DNA of 64,000 nucleotides. It comes from Trichoplax adhaerens. Taxonomy: Eukaryota > Placozoa > Uniplacotomia > Trichoplacea > Trichoplacidae. Location of the stretch: contig NW_002060948.1 of the NCBI RefSeq assembly GCF_000150275.1, forward strand, positions 383,066-447,065, written 5' to 3'. Positions 13,701 through 28,100 of this stretch are shown here, piece by piece (position 1 is the first letter of the stretch; every line of letters begins with the position of its first letter). The translations under genes were made by a program, and so were the position numbers. The notes under the pieces were generated by a model. The model saw nothing but the letters and a program-made list of their open reading frames with translations. It ran no database searches and was not told the origin of the DNA.

Positions 13701-14824
13701 TGTTACTGGAGTTGTGTAATTTTTTATTATTTCATAATTTTCAGAAATTTGTTAGACAAAGAAATTAAAATACCAAGGGAGTTCGTTAGTATCTTTGCAT
13801 AACATTTTATCTCTATATTAAAATGATGGTTGCACCATGATAGTGATGAATAATCAGGATAAGACTAATTTCTACTGTAAAATTGATGTTGCAATGTATC
13901 TGTAATATATTGTTGCCTTTTAATTTAAAAATTCGTCTAAACTTTTATCGAAAACAAGCTCTGGAATGAAAAATTTTTGATAATTAACTAGTTATATATA
14001 TATTTTAAATTTAGCTTTTGGACATCGTTGATAAAGTTCTACAAAGATTAACTCCAATTGCTGAATATTTACGCAATTTATTTTTAGTTGTTGATATCGT
14101 TGAATCGTTGCAGGTGATTATTTTAAAAAATTACAAAATTAAATATTTTTAGCCAATAAGTTACATTATTACTAAAACATTGATTTCATTATAAATAGCA
14201 AATATGTACTAGTTCCCTTCAAATTTTAGCAATCAATTTTAACTGCTACTTTATTACTTTTTTAGTTTGGTATCAGTTTATGGTTGCTCTCTTGCATTGG
14301 TAGCTGGTTTAGTGATTTGACTATAGTCATCATCGGTACAGTAACCAAAACATGTTTACATAAAATTTATTGGCGCCATAATTGTCAATTGATTTCCATT
14401 TTTAATAAATTAATTTCTCCAATTTAATTTCACGCTATTATTCAATATTACTTTACACAGCGGTCACTCTCTTATTTACTGCTCCTGTAATTTACGAAAA
14501 TAATCAGGTATGAATGACCCACCTATTGCAACATTAGTTAACATTATAGCATCAACATTAAAACGAAGCTGAACTAACATTACTATATCAAATATTTATC
14601 AGGCTCAGATTGATATATATATCAATTTGGCTAAAACAGAAATCAACAACGTTATGGCACAGTAAGTTATATTTAATACTTGGCCCTAGCCAATTTATCC
14701 ATTAGTTTCTTTTCTATTGAGATATTTAAAATGAAATTATATTATGTGCATTTCTTTGATTGAATCTACTAGGGTGGATGGACTTATTCCTGGTCGCAAT
14801 AAATCTAAAGATAAAGAAGATTAA
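10754..14824 (+). CDS. RTN: Reticulon family ER-shaping protein (8 exons, 317 aa)
   Basis: Reticulons insert hydrophobic hairpins into tubular ER membrane and bend it. Exons 10754-11132, 13396-13603, 13745-13784, 14015-14113, 14266-14335, 14461-14507, 14603-14661 and 14773-14824 join in phase into 317 codons plus TAA. Exon 1 encodes an acidic, Q/E/T-rich, apparently disordered N-terminus of about 126 residues. The remaining ~190 residues are the reticulon homology domain: start at VKLIYWQDWKETGVVF, first hydrophobic hairpin FASTLILLLTLKFNSLLSVL, loop with LRNLFLVVDIVESLQF, second hairpin FGISLWLLSCIGSWFSDLTI, then LLFTAPVIYENNQAQIDIYI, and a short basic tail ending in KED rather than the vertebrate KKxE retention signal. 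Exon 1 ends ..GAACAAG before gttttaa, a non-canonical donor context, but its phase fits exon 2 exactly (V codon split G|TC). A single RTN fits a basal animal, so no RTN1-4 number is assigned. Confidence 0.95.
11133..13395 (+). other. Reticulon intron 1 (2.26 kb), no further exon seen
   Basis: This AT-rich intron separates the variable N-terminal exon from the reticulon homology domain. In many animals this position hosts alternative N-terminal exons or internal promoters. Short frames such as 12914-13099 and 13184-13366 are low-complexity and hydrophobic by composition and are not supported as exons. Confidence 0.6.
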
Positions 14825-16170
14825 CCACGGCAATTGTTATCTATTATTAGCAACTTTAGTTTTCCTGCATATCATACCGTATCTGAAAAGTACTATACTT
14901 TATTCTTTTAAATCTTAAGAGGAAGTTTTCAAATTTTGATAGTAATCTTAGAAAGCGACCTTTTGCATAACTAGCTTTAGCTGATAAATCAATTATCGTC
15001 AATAAGAACTCAATATATAACAATTTGAATTTATATGATTAATATCTTGTAATTATCCATTGTTTAATGTTGTCTTCAAACGTTATTTACACATACCGAA
15101 AAGTGCTGCTTATACTGTATCAAACTGACGTTGTTTTAGCTAGTATTTTTCTCAGTTTATGGTGTACTGTATGTTGTTACATTGTTGACTACATATGCTG
15201 CACCAACATAATATCGATAATAAGTATACAGCGGAATGTTTGTACCGTATGTATGTATGCATACAGTGTAGGCCATCATTACTATATAAATCGCTCTAAT
15301 GTGCAAGAACCTTCAATATGCGTATACACGTACACATTACTATTAGAGATTTCTAATCTAATTTAATTGTCTATATAATTAAGTAATTATAGAAATTGTA
15401 CGTTTGAATCACTAGTAAATACTCGTATCTTTTAGTTGTTTGTGTAAAAATAGCTAATGCCCGATTGTAACAACTTTTCACAAAATTTTTGTCTTCTTTT
15501 AGCCTATAATTTTATTAATCTTTCATCGAACAACATTAGCGACTATACGATTATGAGTACACAAGCCATTGTCGTCGTTATTTTGGGTGTGACTAAATAA
15601 TGTTAACTCTGTTGTGGAATTTGAAAACTGATAACATTAATCATACTGCGACTCATTTGCATCAAATAAATTCTGGTAATAACACCGATCACATGAAGAT
15701 TTTAAAGTCTCGCAGTATAGAAAAGTGATTTCAAACTCCAATAAACTCTGTAATTAAAATTTTTCCAGTATGAGAATAATGCCTTTGCATCTAATAAGAA
15801 CAATCTTGATGTTAGTCCGTTCTTTATAAAATACAAATGTTGTAAAAAGTATATATAGATATGAACGTAAATTGAAAACGCTAAGCAGCCAATAATTAAT
15901 TGATAGAGGCAAATGTTTTAATAGTAAATAGATAATAATCTGTACGGTTAACTGCCATCTTATTATACACTGATAGTATCTCAGACATTTAAATAGCTTC
16001 TTTTGCTTTTGCCGTAAAGAAATAGATTGAACACATAAGTCTCAATTGTAATGAATGCTATAACTTAGCCAACTTATGCAAACTTAGTACTCTCCGGTAA
16101 GATTTGCATAATAATATCTTACGTTTGATTAGAAACGTGACGATGGTACAAAATGAATTCATTAGCTTTC
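14825..16170. other. Convergent intergenic region between RTN and MAPKBP1/WDR62
   Basis: The 3' ends of the reticulon (+) and WD40 scaffold (-) genes face each other here. The open frame at 15067-15366 is tyrosine- and cysteine-rich from AT composition and resembles no family I know. It should hold both 3' UTRs and nothing else is seen. Confidence 0.5.
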
Positions 16171-19100
16171 TTACGCTAGTTGCAATTTATTCTTTAGAAT
16201 TTCTAATAATGCATCGGAGTAATTATCAAGTAGAGTGTAGGTCTTGTCAAGATTTACACTAGTATCCTTCGCAATGTCCTCTTGCATTGATAAAATTCTT
16301 GAAGATTCGCCTACAACACTACTGTTCGCTTCTCCACCGCCGGCTAACTGTCTAAGACGCTGCCTTCTTTGTCCTTCCATTATAGCTAGCTGTTCTTGCA
16401 TTCGAGTAAAATGTGATACTAGCCCAGATAACATTTGACTATTCCTTTCAGTTGGTTGACAATCTAACAGCTATGTTTAAAAACATTACGTTACCGTAGA
16501 AAATAAATTGACAAACATTATAGTAACATAACATAGTATAAGAAATTAAGAATACTCACCGACGAATGCAAGTCGGCAGCAGCTTTAAACGATCTTTGAA
16601 GATTTTCAATAGTATCTCTATAATCTATAGCTATCAGAGAAATTAAAAATTAAGTGCTAAATCATATAACGTAAGGAGACCATTAAAGGATAATGTAGCG
16701 TAGATCACATTAATATAATAAACATGGTCCCAGTTTCATAGTAGTAATATACACATGTGCATATAATGTATTGTTAACACTCTACAACATACGTTGCATA
16801 TGCAAATCATGTTCAAACACAAAGATAAACAATTTATACTCAATAGAGTATAAATCATCCATAAATTTAAACCCACTCCGAACAAATATTTGTCAATAAT
16901 CTAGGCTAATGTTTCATAAAGTACTTCATCTACAGAACGGGTTTTACCTCCAATTTCAGTTCGTGGTGATGCAATTGCAAGTGAAGTAATTGATTTTTCA
17001 GGTGATGGCTTTTGATAGTTATGACTATTTGACCAAGTTTCGTTTTTATCAATTGGACCATCTGTTCTATTCGTAGTCGATTCATAACGCAATTGTCGGT
17101 TAACCTTCATTAGTGGCGATGAATTATCAACATCAGCCTTAAAATTACTTATTTGCGAACTCGACCGTTGCTCATCGACATTGTGGCCAGCTGATGATAA
17201 TGCCTCACATAAGGATTCATCTGCGATATCATTATCATCTACAACTATTTCCGATTCATGCATTGCTATACTATTATTTCCTTCCTTTAGGTCATTTTCC
17301 TCATCTACGTGTTGGCTAAGGTCTTTACTCTCTTGCAACTGATCATTCATATCTGTAGAAGCAGCTTCACCTTCCTCATCCTGGCATTTATTTAAAATAT
17401 CAATTGTAGTAGGACTTTTTAAATCACTACTCAATCCTTCATCTTGGATCTTTTCTGAATTCTTATTAACAGTATTTTCAACATCTTGGTTACGAGCAGC
17501 AAGTTCTGGGTTAGATAATGTCTTTAATAACGGTGCTTTTGAAGATAACGGCTGCTTCTCAAGGTTTTCTTCAATCTATGAACACACATACGCATTATTT
17601 AGCATTTAGACAAAATGAAAATTGTCGGAATGTGTGAGATGGAATTTTACCTGTTCCTGTGGAGCCGATAACTTACGGCTTCCTAAAGTAGCAAAACCCA
17701 ACTGATATGATATAACATAAAAAAATGTGTTCTTAATATCCAGTAAATTACTTTACAATGACAACATCCTTTCATACAATCGATGCACGCAGATCAGTAA
17801 AGTCAAAATCTAATATCTACATACTTCTATTAAACGTTTACGTGTTCTATCAACCGCCTTAGCCATTTCCTCCTTTCGCTTCTGTAATAACTAAAAATAA
17901 TAATTTGAATACATCATAACAATGACCGCATTAATTATGAAATCATTCATCTGCCTTAATAGTTAATTACTTCGTCAAAATTTCGTGACACAGCATCTTC
18001 CGTACGAGCAGCGTCATTTGTGGCTTTCTTTCTGTCTGATACATTTCTATATCAATTATTAAACAGATATTGTAATTTCACTTTTAAACTGGTTACACAA
18101 ACGGTTCTTAGGAATTACCAGTCAAACTTACTTGGCAATCGTAGTATGCTGAGATCTGGACAGAAAACGAGCTGAAATGCTCGACCGATGTAGCACATCC
18201 TGAGTTTTTGAAACCGCTGATGTGGCATCCATTATTTCGCCTTTAGACTTTACCGTTGCTTGTTCGTATGTACTTGCCTCTAGACTCTCATAATTTTTAT
18301 AAAGAAAATCCTTGGCGTTATTCTTGGTTTCATTTTCGTTACCTTCAACAGCAGCAATTTCTTCTTGCTTTTCTATATCTGCACTATTTATTTCTTCATT
18401 TTCACCATTATCATCACTTGGGTCTTTTATAAGCAGGGAAGAATAAGAATGAATTAATATCAAACTGGAAGAATTTCATATCACTCATTGTAATAGAATC
18501 AATAACTTACCGCCACTGCCAGATTTTTCCTTAATATTTTCATCGGAATCCTAGTAAGGAAACCAATATATAATGTTTCTGCGTAAGACACTAAAAACTA
18601 AGATGTCATTTGATCAAGCATCCAATCTTAGCTGTACAACATACCCCTGAAGGCTTTACTGGAGCTTTAACTTGGAAAGAACTAAATTAATAGAGAAAAG
18701 AATTTTAATTATAATATAGATCTGCCAGTGCACTTGTAGAGCTTTAAAATATGTTTACAAAGTGACTTTTTTAAGTTGCATACCTAGCATCGCAGCTGGC
18801 GCGGCTGTTGAAAAAGTAACACATCGTTTAATACAGATTAAGATAAGAATTAAGAACAAGTCAAAACTACTTACTATGCCTTTTTTATTTCTCCTGTACT
18901 ATTACTCTTTATTAATGAGGAATATGCCGTTTGTTTTCCTAACAAATTGATATCATCTACAGGTTTATCAGTCGTAGTTTTGGTTTGGTCGTCTCGCCAA
19001 TTATTACGTCTCAGCTTGACCTTTGATATTAAATCCTTTCAAATACCGATTTCTTCCGATTAGCTACTAAAGCAACATAGCTTCACACAAAATATTACCT

Positions 19101-22100
19101 TATTATCACTTGTTTCAGCCACCAGATTTGAAGGTTCAGCTGTATTTTCAACTTTGGGGGTAAATGCACCTTCAGAGTTAGCATTCCTACCCTAATAATC
19201 AAGAAAGGCAATAGGGATATTACAAATCAAGAATTCACTAAAAGTAGGCTACATAGATTAGTACATTTTGACTGATAATGCTCGTATTGCAATCTTCAGA
19301 TTCAAAGGTTAGGCGGCGATCATCTATAGAATTAAGATAATATTAAAAACTGAGTTCTACGAATCAACAAAAAAATTCTTAGATCATATGCTTTGCTTAC
19401 CATTTTCTAATGCAACCGTAATATGTTCTCCCTGACTGTCATCCAATACCGACAATAAATTAATGCCACCAGCGTCTACACGCTGTAAATTAATAATGAT
19501 GATGCATCACTTGAAGTCAGAATCAATTACAATAGAAATAAGCACCTACATACGCCTAGACCTCTAGCATACCTGAGCCCATCTACCCTGTGGTTGAGCC
19601 GGCTCATTAGATGTCCCCGTATTCGAAGCTTCAGTATCATCTACTTCAGTCTAAAATCGAACCGTAATTATGGATCAATACAATGTTTTAAAATCTACAG
19701 GCACCCACATTAATCTCTAGCATACCTGAGCCCATTTACCCTGCGGTTGTGCCGCTTCATTAGATGTTCCTGTATTCGAAGTTTCTGGTTCATCTACTTC
19801 CATCTAAAATCGAACAGTAATTATACATCAATACAATAAATTATGAAACACTTGCAACGCGATGATCAATATAAAGTGTTAAATAGCTATAATCAATTAG
19901 TAAAACCGAAACAGCTCAATACAGTAATAAAAAAGTGTCATAATAGCATTATTGATAATCCTAAGTAATATGCGATTATGCGGTATAAAATCAAGTTAAA
20001 AAAAGATCAATACTTGTCTCTTTGCCCATGCAGGTAGCTGACCAAAACTATATCGATAATTTTTTTTATAGGTCTTGCTGTAGTTCACTATTAAAATGAT
20101 AAAAAATTCTTGATTAATAAGTACTTCTACATTTTCGTAGTAAAGATATAAAATGAAGTCAAATATACCAGTTGCACTACCTTCACTGCCCCGCTCAAGA
20201 TCTTCTTCTTCCTCTTCTTCTTCCTCTTCCTCACCTTTGTATTCCTTATGACTTTGACGTTGCGATACAGTATAAGTCCCTCGCCTTATTGTGCCCAATA
20301 AAACACATTTTTACGATCACAGTTTGTAATCAAATTTTATACCATACATGTAAAAACTAACCGTAAATCTTCGGCTACTGCCGCATCCTTGACATCACTT
20401 TTACCTAGTAACTTTTCTTGAATAGTCTAAAATTGTTTCGAGATGTAAGACATGAAATACTAAGCTGCATTTATTCCGTGATATCCGTTTTCATCTTACC
20501 TGAGTTACAAAAGAGGGTAATTTCCAAACAAAGATGCAACTATATTCGCATATAATGAGACAAAAATTATCAGTCATTGCTGAAAATAAAGACGAATGGA
20601 TAAATTATACATAGTTTAACTAATCACTAACCTATCACCGGAAACAGTGATTAATCTTTCACCATCATTGGTAAAAGCAATGCCAGTAATAATTTCTGTA
20701 TGAAAAAATACTGAGATCAGTTCAACTTGTTTAATGTTAGACAATATGTTAGTACAGTTTAAAATAGTTATGTCAACAATAATTATAATTACGCACCGGC
20801 ATGTCCACTCATTTGGGCGATACAATCGCCAGAATAAAATTCATGGATACTAACAAATTTATCAGAGCTACTTGTGGCAACGTAACTACCGCTTGGATCT
20901 AAGGCAACCTAGAACATATGGAAATAAAGGTATTTATTAAATTATGTATATACTGTAGCTTCTCAGAAAAAAATCGTAATTACCTTTATCAAGGTACCAT
21001 CGTCAGTAACTGATCCTTTATAGCTTTTTTTCAATTTACCAGTTTTAATATTATAAATCCTATCAATCATATACTTTTAGTGATAAGTATACACATGTAG
21101 TCCATGTAGCAAAATAATAATTATAATAACATTATTTAGATCAATACCTGACATTTCGATCCTGACAAGCGGTAACTGCGAATTTTCTAAATTGAATTGA
21201 GATGACCATGTATTACATAAAAGTTCACACTACAATTATCTATATCTATTACGTACCGTCTACAATCAATATCCATATCATATAGCGTGGTCTTGCTAAC
21301 AACTATATTTGACCGAATAAATTGAAATTCCGGTTCCTAAGAATATGGAAAAGTAAAAAAATTAACAACTATAACATGTGATTGGAGTCTTTGCCATTAT
21401 ATAATTACAAATGTAAATATTGTTGCGGAACCTCTTGCGCAGTACGAAACAGAATTGATTTATCGGTGCCACAACTCAATAAGTGTAAATTGTCTTTTAC
21501 GACTACAAAGTATTTGAAAAAATTTTAGTAATAGATCACACGATTATATGATATGCAACACATCAGAGAAATACTTTAAATCTTATAAACATTATTACTT
21601 TACCAGCAAAATGAACAGAAGTAATAGAGCCAGAATGATCATCAATTGTTTGTACTAGATTACAGCTTTTACCATCGAAATGAAAAACATGAATCAACCG
21701 ATCTCGACTTGCAGAGGCTAATAAATCGTGACCTAGCCAGATACATATAATTCAGAATAAGTTAAAGTAGCACTTAGCATATCCTTGAAAAGTATAAAGG
21801 AAGAAATTGTCCATACCAGAATCGACATCTAAAAATGATACGCATAAAACTTCTGCGTCATGGGCTTCAACTTTAACCAACTCATCCATAAACTGTAAAT
21901 CATGTATCCTTTGACAGGCAATATAGAATCACGATAAGCTTTGGCAATACAAAAAAGGTAACTGATATGCAATTTATATTACCTAATGAACCCAGATCTA
22001 TCACCGGAGGCAAGATATTGGCCGTTATTGTTAATATTCATACATCTAACTCCAATACTTTTTTGATGCTCAACAGAAGGACTAGCAGGTGTATTACTTG

Positions 22101-25100
22101 AGCCCACTAATTGTAATGTTGCTCTGTTAGCGTGGTATTTATAAAGTTGAAAGTGCTATTTAAATAAATGAATATTACCTGTCACTGTTTCTACAAGGTT
22201 AGTAAATTCCTTATCTGTGTATAAAACCCGAAATAACTCCTACAGTAATAAACCACAGCGAGATTAATTTAAATATTAAAATATGACATGAGTAGGGAAA
22301 AATATAATATTAAAAGCATACATCACTAAAAATATTTTTCCTGAAGCGTAAAGTGTCCTGACAGGCATCTAAAAAACGGAGGCATCATATCATTTTTATG
22401 AATAAAATATTTCAGTTAATGAAATTAAATGGATCGACCGGAAGACAATACCTAAATCAAGGTTCCAAAATCGGATCGTGTCATCAGATGAACAGGTAAC
22501 AAATGATCCTACAGGTAAATGTGCTCTCTCAACATTTGCAACACGATATACCTAGATGCGAATAATAAAAATGTGATATAAATACACAAATACGAAAGCT
22601 AACTTATAATAATAATATTCTTGCACCATTTCTATTACCTTAACGTCCCAAACACAACCAGCATGAAATAAAAATGATCGAGATTTATCAATCTTTTGTA
22701 GATCTCTTAAATTCCATATGTATAGGCTATGGTCATTATATGTACAAGTTACCTAACAGAAATCAATAAACATCATAACGTTAAGGTATAAAGGTAAATA
22801 TTATAACAGTTATCAGTTGTAGTTAGAAAATTTACGTTAAATTACATAAAAATGAATCAAAGTATATTTTTGATAATAAAACTATCCTAACCAATTTATT
22901 TATAGAATCATAGACCATAGCTACGACGTCTGGATATTTAATATCGGGGTCAGCTTTATATACCATAGCACTATGAAAATTTTGGAAATATGGCGTAAGA
23001 AATTTTTATAAAATTGAATAAAATTGTCAGCAAATACAATACCTAGGATCTACGCTGTTGGCTAGATCTATTCCTAAACGATGCGGTTTAGGTAAGCTTG
23101 TAACAAAGCCTAAGGTACTACAGTTGAAAATTCTACGATACAATGGAGAGACCGTAAGATACACGTCATTAAAAATGATCAAAAATTTTTTTCATAAAAC
23201 TGAAAAAGTATCGCAAGTGAAGTTTACCTAACGATACCGGATGAGCAACCACAATAAATATAATTTTCATCGACAACAACAGAGCTAGCAGATGATGCCT
23301 AAATAAGAATGGTTATGTGCAACGCTATTAATGGTAAAAGCTGATAAAAAGTAACCCATGCACCATCTGTGTAGTCTACATAGCATATCTAAACCATCAT
23401 AACACTGCCTAGTTACAGAATAAATTAGATATAATATTACAAACCTTTAATTCAACCCATTTCTCTAACATTCGCTTACTGTTAAAACAGCAGAGTAGAC
23501 CACTCTTTGTGATACAATAAGTAGAACTAGCATTATCGCCAATACCACAGGCAACATCACAAAACATGTTGCTCCTCAATTCTCCTAATAATCCCGATCG
23601 ACCAATTAATGGTTGTCTATCTCCAACCTATAAATTATTAAGAATTAGGCAAGATTAGCTACTTTTTGAATAAACAGAAATATCATATGTTAGTACAATT
23701 TACTAGTATGATACCTTGCTCGAATTTTTGGCAAAATACCAAAATCTAACATGACGTAGACCAGCAGTAACAAAGTAGCTACCATCTTCTGCAAATGATA
23801 AGGACTGAGCCTGCAATTTTATAAATGAGTCAAAAGTGTTACAGTTGATTCCCGTAACAAGCCTTAATGAAGATTATTAAGACAATATCTACGAAATTGA
23901 TCTCGTGTCTTACTCTGTAAAATTAAATTATCGCCAACATTACCTGGACAGAAATCTTATTACATGCCACAATTTGCCCAGTCTAACGGTAAAGAAAAAA
24001 GCCATTACTAAATAATTAATTAACTAGCGCAATACCTTTTCTTTATTAACTAGAATGCGCGTATAAATAAGATCTAATGAAGAAAAAGCTACCTTTAAAC
24101 TCCAGACATTAACACTCATATCATGTTGATCTCCAACTGATATTACTAGTTTGTTGTTAGGAGAAAAAGCCTATAATCATCAACAATGAGAATTATTATT
24201 TATACGCGAACATAATGATTAAAATTTTTCTATTTCCTGACAAACGTGATAATTACATACACCTGGACATAATGACGTATATTGGAGCAATATAGGATCA
24301 TTTTTAGTGACACTAGTAATAAAATGTACTATATTTTTCATCCGTACATGTTGAAAGTAAATATATGCGTGTATTACATAATGATTTGAGGGGATTCTAG
24401 CTAAAAGACAGTATCAGAATTGCTCGTCGATATAGACTGGAGTAAATTAATTGAAACGCTATATAACCATTTCCAGGGATTACAATTTAAAGTTACTACC
24501 ACTTATCATTCAAGTTAAAGAATGTTGTTGCATTGGTATAATTATATTCAAGGATGATAGTCGAAAAACAACACTACTATGTTTCACCTATGTAACTATA
24601 ATACAATCATAGGTTTCGTGAGAACTGTATGTCAATGGCTTAAATTGTAATTACAGGTGTATGTGCAGTTAGTGCCGTTTGTCAGCAATGAAGCAATTAT
24701 ACAGTATACGCGTATAGCACTGTATTATCCACAACTCCACAGTACTGTATATAGCACACGTACTGCGATAACTTATTATCTTCATAGTATCGTAATTAAA
24801 CTATAGCTATAACGCGCAGTACTGGAAATATGCAAACCGCCAGTAAGATAGTGGGCAATAAGCTACAGTAGTAGAAGTAATATTAAAAGCTCAGTGTCCG
24901 TCAATGCACTAATTTGTACTACAAATACGATATTAATATACTGTTTCCAAATAGAGATTAGAAAATATTAAGGCATTACGTAGTATTAGCCATCGTATGC
25001 TGTACACATAGCTATTATTATCTTACAATAAATTACTTACCACACAGGCAACGCTAAATTTATGACCCAGGTATTCAGCTGCTTGGTTATTATTATCAGA

Positions 25101-28100
25101 TAAATCCCATACCCTAACAGCCGGTAAATGCCCACTCTATCCATTATATAGAACAAAATATTGAACGAATATTAACTAAATACGCATAAATGCACATTGA
25201 TTATAATTATTTATCAATGATACTTAATGCTCTCTAGATTTCAATAGACTGCTTAGTATTTGAGCAGAATTAAATTATGGTAATGAGAGAAAATTAAATA
25301 AAGTAATACGGCAACAATAATATGTTAGGTTTATAATGCTGTATGAATATCGATTATGATCTAATAGCTATGCGCATATTTTGTGGAAGTATTTTTAATA
25401 ATTGCCTATTACTATAAATATTTCTGAATTTTTAATACAAGATAATCAAATAAGCTATGTTGACAATATTATAATTTGCATTCTTTCTACTAACCTCGCC
25501 ACTAACAATGTATCTGCCATCTTCTGAGAAAGCAACGCACTTTAGACATTTCCTATTCAAGTCAATATGTATTAAGTAAATATACAGTATGTTCGATATT
25601 GACATTAAGTACACATTGGAGACAAAAAATAGTCATCATTATTCACTACAATTATCCTTGCTAGACATAATACAAAAAACTACATTTAAATGAACGAATT
25701 CTCATTGATTTGATGGTTTTTACAATTATATTTAAAAATTTTACTATTTGCAAAATTTAAGTTTACGAGTTTATAGCTATAACGATGAAACAAAAGTTGA
25801 TTTATTTTGACTATGTAAACCTAGTAGGCAACAGAAAATTTGCTCTTATTTAATATGATTTTTTTACGCGTTATCCTAGTTTATACAACCTAGAACAGAA
25901 TTTTTGAGTCTTAAGAATTTAAATCTACGAACTAGACATCAAAGCATTGTAAAGCTATTTTTACTATTATTCGAGAGAGTCTAATAATTGGCTGATACAA
26001 ATAGAGAGCTTGATCTATTTATGATAACTGCTACTGATTTCTATGATGTAAAATAGGTATTTTGCAGTTACAAGAAATAACCGTACAAACTCGTAAATCT
26101 AAACGGCATAAAGTCATCCGCTTAGTCTCTCCGAACATCTTTACCATTCATGAACGTAAACAAATTCTACCGTTGCAAAAGTAAGTTTACAAATTTGTCG
26201 ATTTAAACACTGCCAGACTATTTTTCTATTATCACTTAAAGAGAATATAGTACAGTAGCTGATTGACAAAAATAGAAAGCTTAATCTATTTAACATATTT
26301 CGCTGGTTTATATGATATAGAAGAGAACTGATACTATTATGAATTTAAATATAGGAATTCGTAGGTCTAACTATGATACTGTGCATGCAAAATAACTTTC
26401 TATTATTAACTGGGTAAGAGCTCATAACTGATTGATAGAAATAGAAGGCTCGATCAATTTTAACATCTTCTATATGGAATATTGTAAGGGTAGACTATCA
26501 GTCTTAAACCTATCCAAATAAAATAACAGCCAGAACTACTACCTATCTCTGCTATAACCTTTCTGGCAGCCTACTTTACGAAATACCTTTAGTGAAGTCA
26601 TGTAAGTTAAGAAAAATGGGGGCGGGGGGCGGATAGAAAATGCTACTCCATCATAAATGTACTGTATATCTAACAACTTTGAATACCTTTTGCAGTTAGA
26701 GCTGCCATTTATCTCAGCAATACGAGTAAATATCGATACTGAAAGCCTTTCGATATACCATTTTTTTTAAATATCATTTGGTAATATTATAAGATTACGA
26801 AAAAATAGACAATCAATCGCTTCAGGAAAAATAACATGACACCTTTTTGGACATGCATTTTCAACAATTTTGGGTATCTTTTACTGTTACAGTTATAATT
26901 TAATCAGAGTTGGACGTGCAAAAGTCCACAATGTATGACAATGTGGAAGTATCATCGGCTCAAATGCTACTAGAAAACCCCGATATCGTACAGTTTGTCT
27001 CATAACTCATAAATTTTAGAAATAATTTACTGAACAATTTACAGCAGTCTTAGCTTATAAATAGAAAAAACTTACCTCGCTGTATTAAAAATATGACTTT
27101 GACGATTTGTTTTAGGATTGTACAGAACAATAACACAACTAGATGAGAGAGAAAAAGATCATTAAAATGGATCATTTTGAAGGTATTTTCATAGAATAAG
27201 AAAGGCAAGATTGTATCAATATCTAGTAAAGCGACTATATTCGCTGGATATTGCCATTGACAACCTGCATTATTGATGATTATAACGTATCAATAAATTA
27301 ATCTTAAAACAATCAAGAAAGGATACACTGTGTAGGATTTGGATGAGAATAAGACAACAATTCATCATGAGTAGGCAGGAGGAAGCTTTGTCAGTAATAG
27401 GAAATAATTATACTGGATGATTCTATTATTACTGTATAATATTGAAGTACTGTTGTAAAACTCGATTTATTAAAGGTGCTGATCGTTATATCAGGTATAC
27501 AGTAGCAATTGACGGTTTATACTGCTTTTATAATAATTCAAACTTTGTATTTTAGAAATCGACGCTTATCAATCAATTTATGGCGGCCATATACTATAAT
27601 AATTAGTTATTAGCTTATATAAAAATTTACCAGTATAATTTACCGACTGCATTTTTAGTGCATATCGCCCCTTTCTTTATGCTTATGAACTTCATATCCT
27701 AGATTAATTTAATTGATTGAATTATCACGACTATGTCCGAACTAACTATTACCGTGACTTGTTGACTAGTCCATCGAGTTTCTAAGTAAAGGGATCAATT
27801 TTTTAGTCCCTCATTGTCGTTCTCTGTAAACTCCATGTCAGATGTGCAGTGGTCTGCTGTATACTATGCTCAGTTTCTTACTGTAACTGGAGGAGAATTT
27901 TTTAGTCAATATGGCCAATTTTTCTAGCTTTGTAAACTTTCCATCGGAGGCTAATTAATTTATTTATTTATCATTATTGATCATAGCTACTAATACTAAT
28001 CTATGGTTTCTGAAAGCGAGCGTTTTTAGGTATTGCAATTTCTTTGCCACAGTCATGTCTATTAATCACTTTTCCACAATTAATCAATTTAACGATCATC

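Noticed and set aside
15067-15366. 99-codon + strand frame downstream of the reticulon gene
   Set aside because: Tyrosine/cysteine/isoleucine-heavy composition expected from AT-rich non-coding DNA; starts just after the reticulon 3' end and resembles nothing known.
27313-27335. GTATCCTTTC on the minus strand, a perfect-looking U12 GT-AG donor
   Set aside because: It falls inside a MAPKBP1/WDR62 intron whose flanking exons already join in phase with standard GT-AG signals; no exon precedes it.
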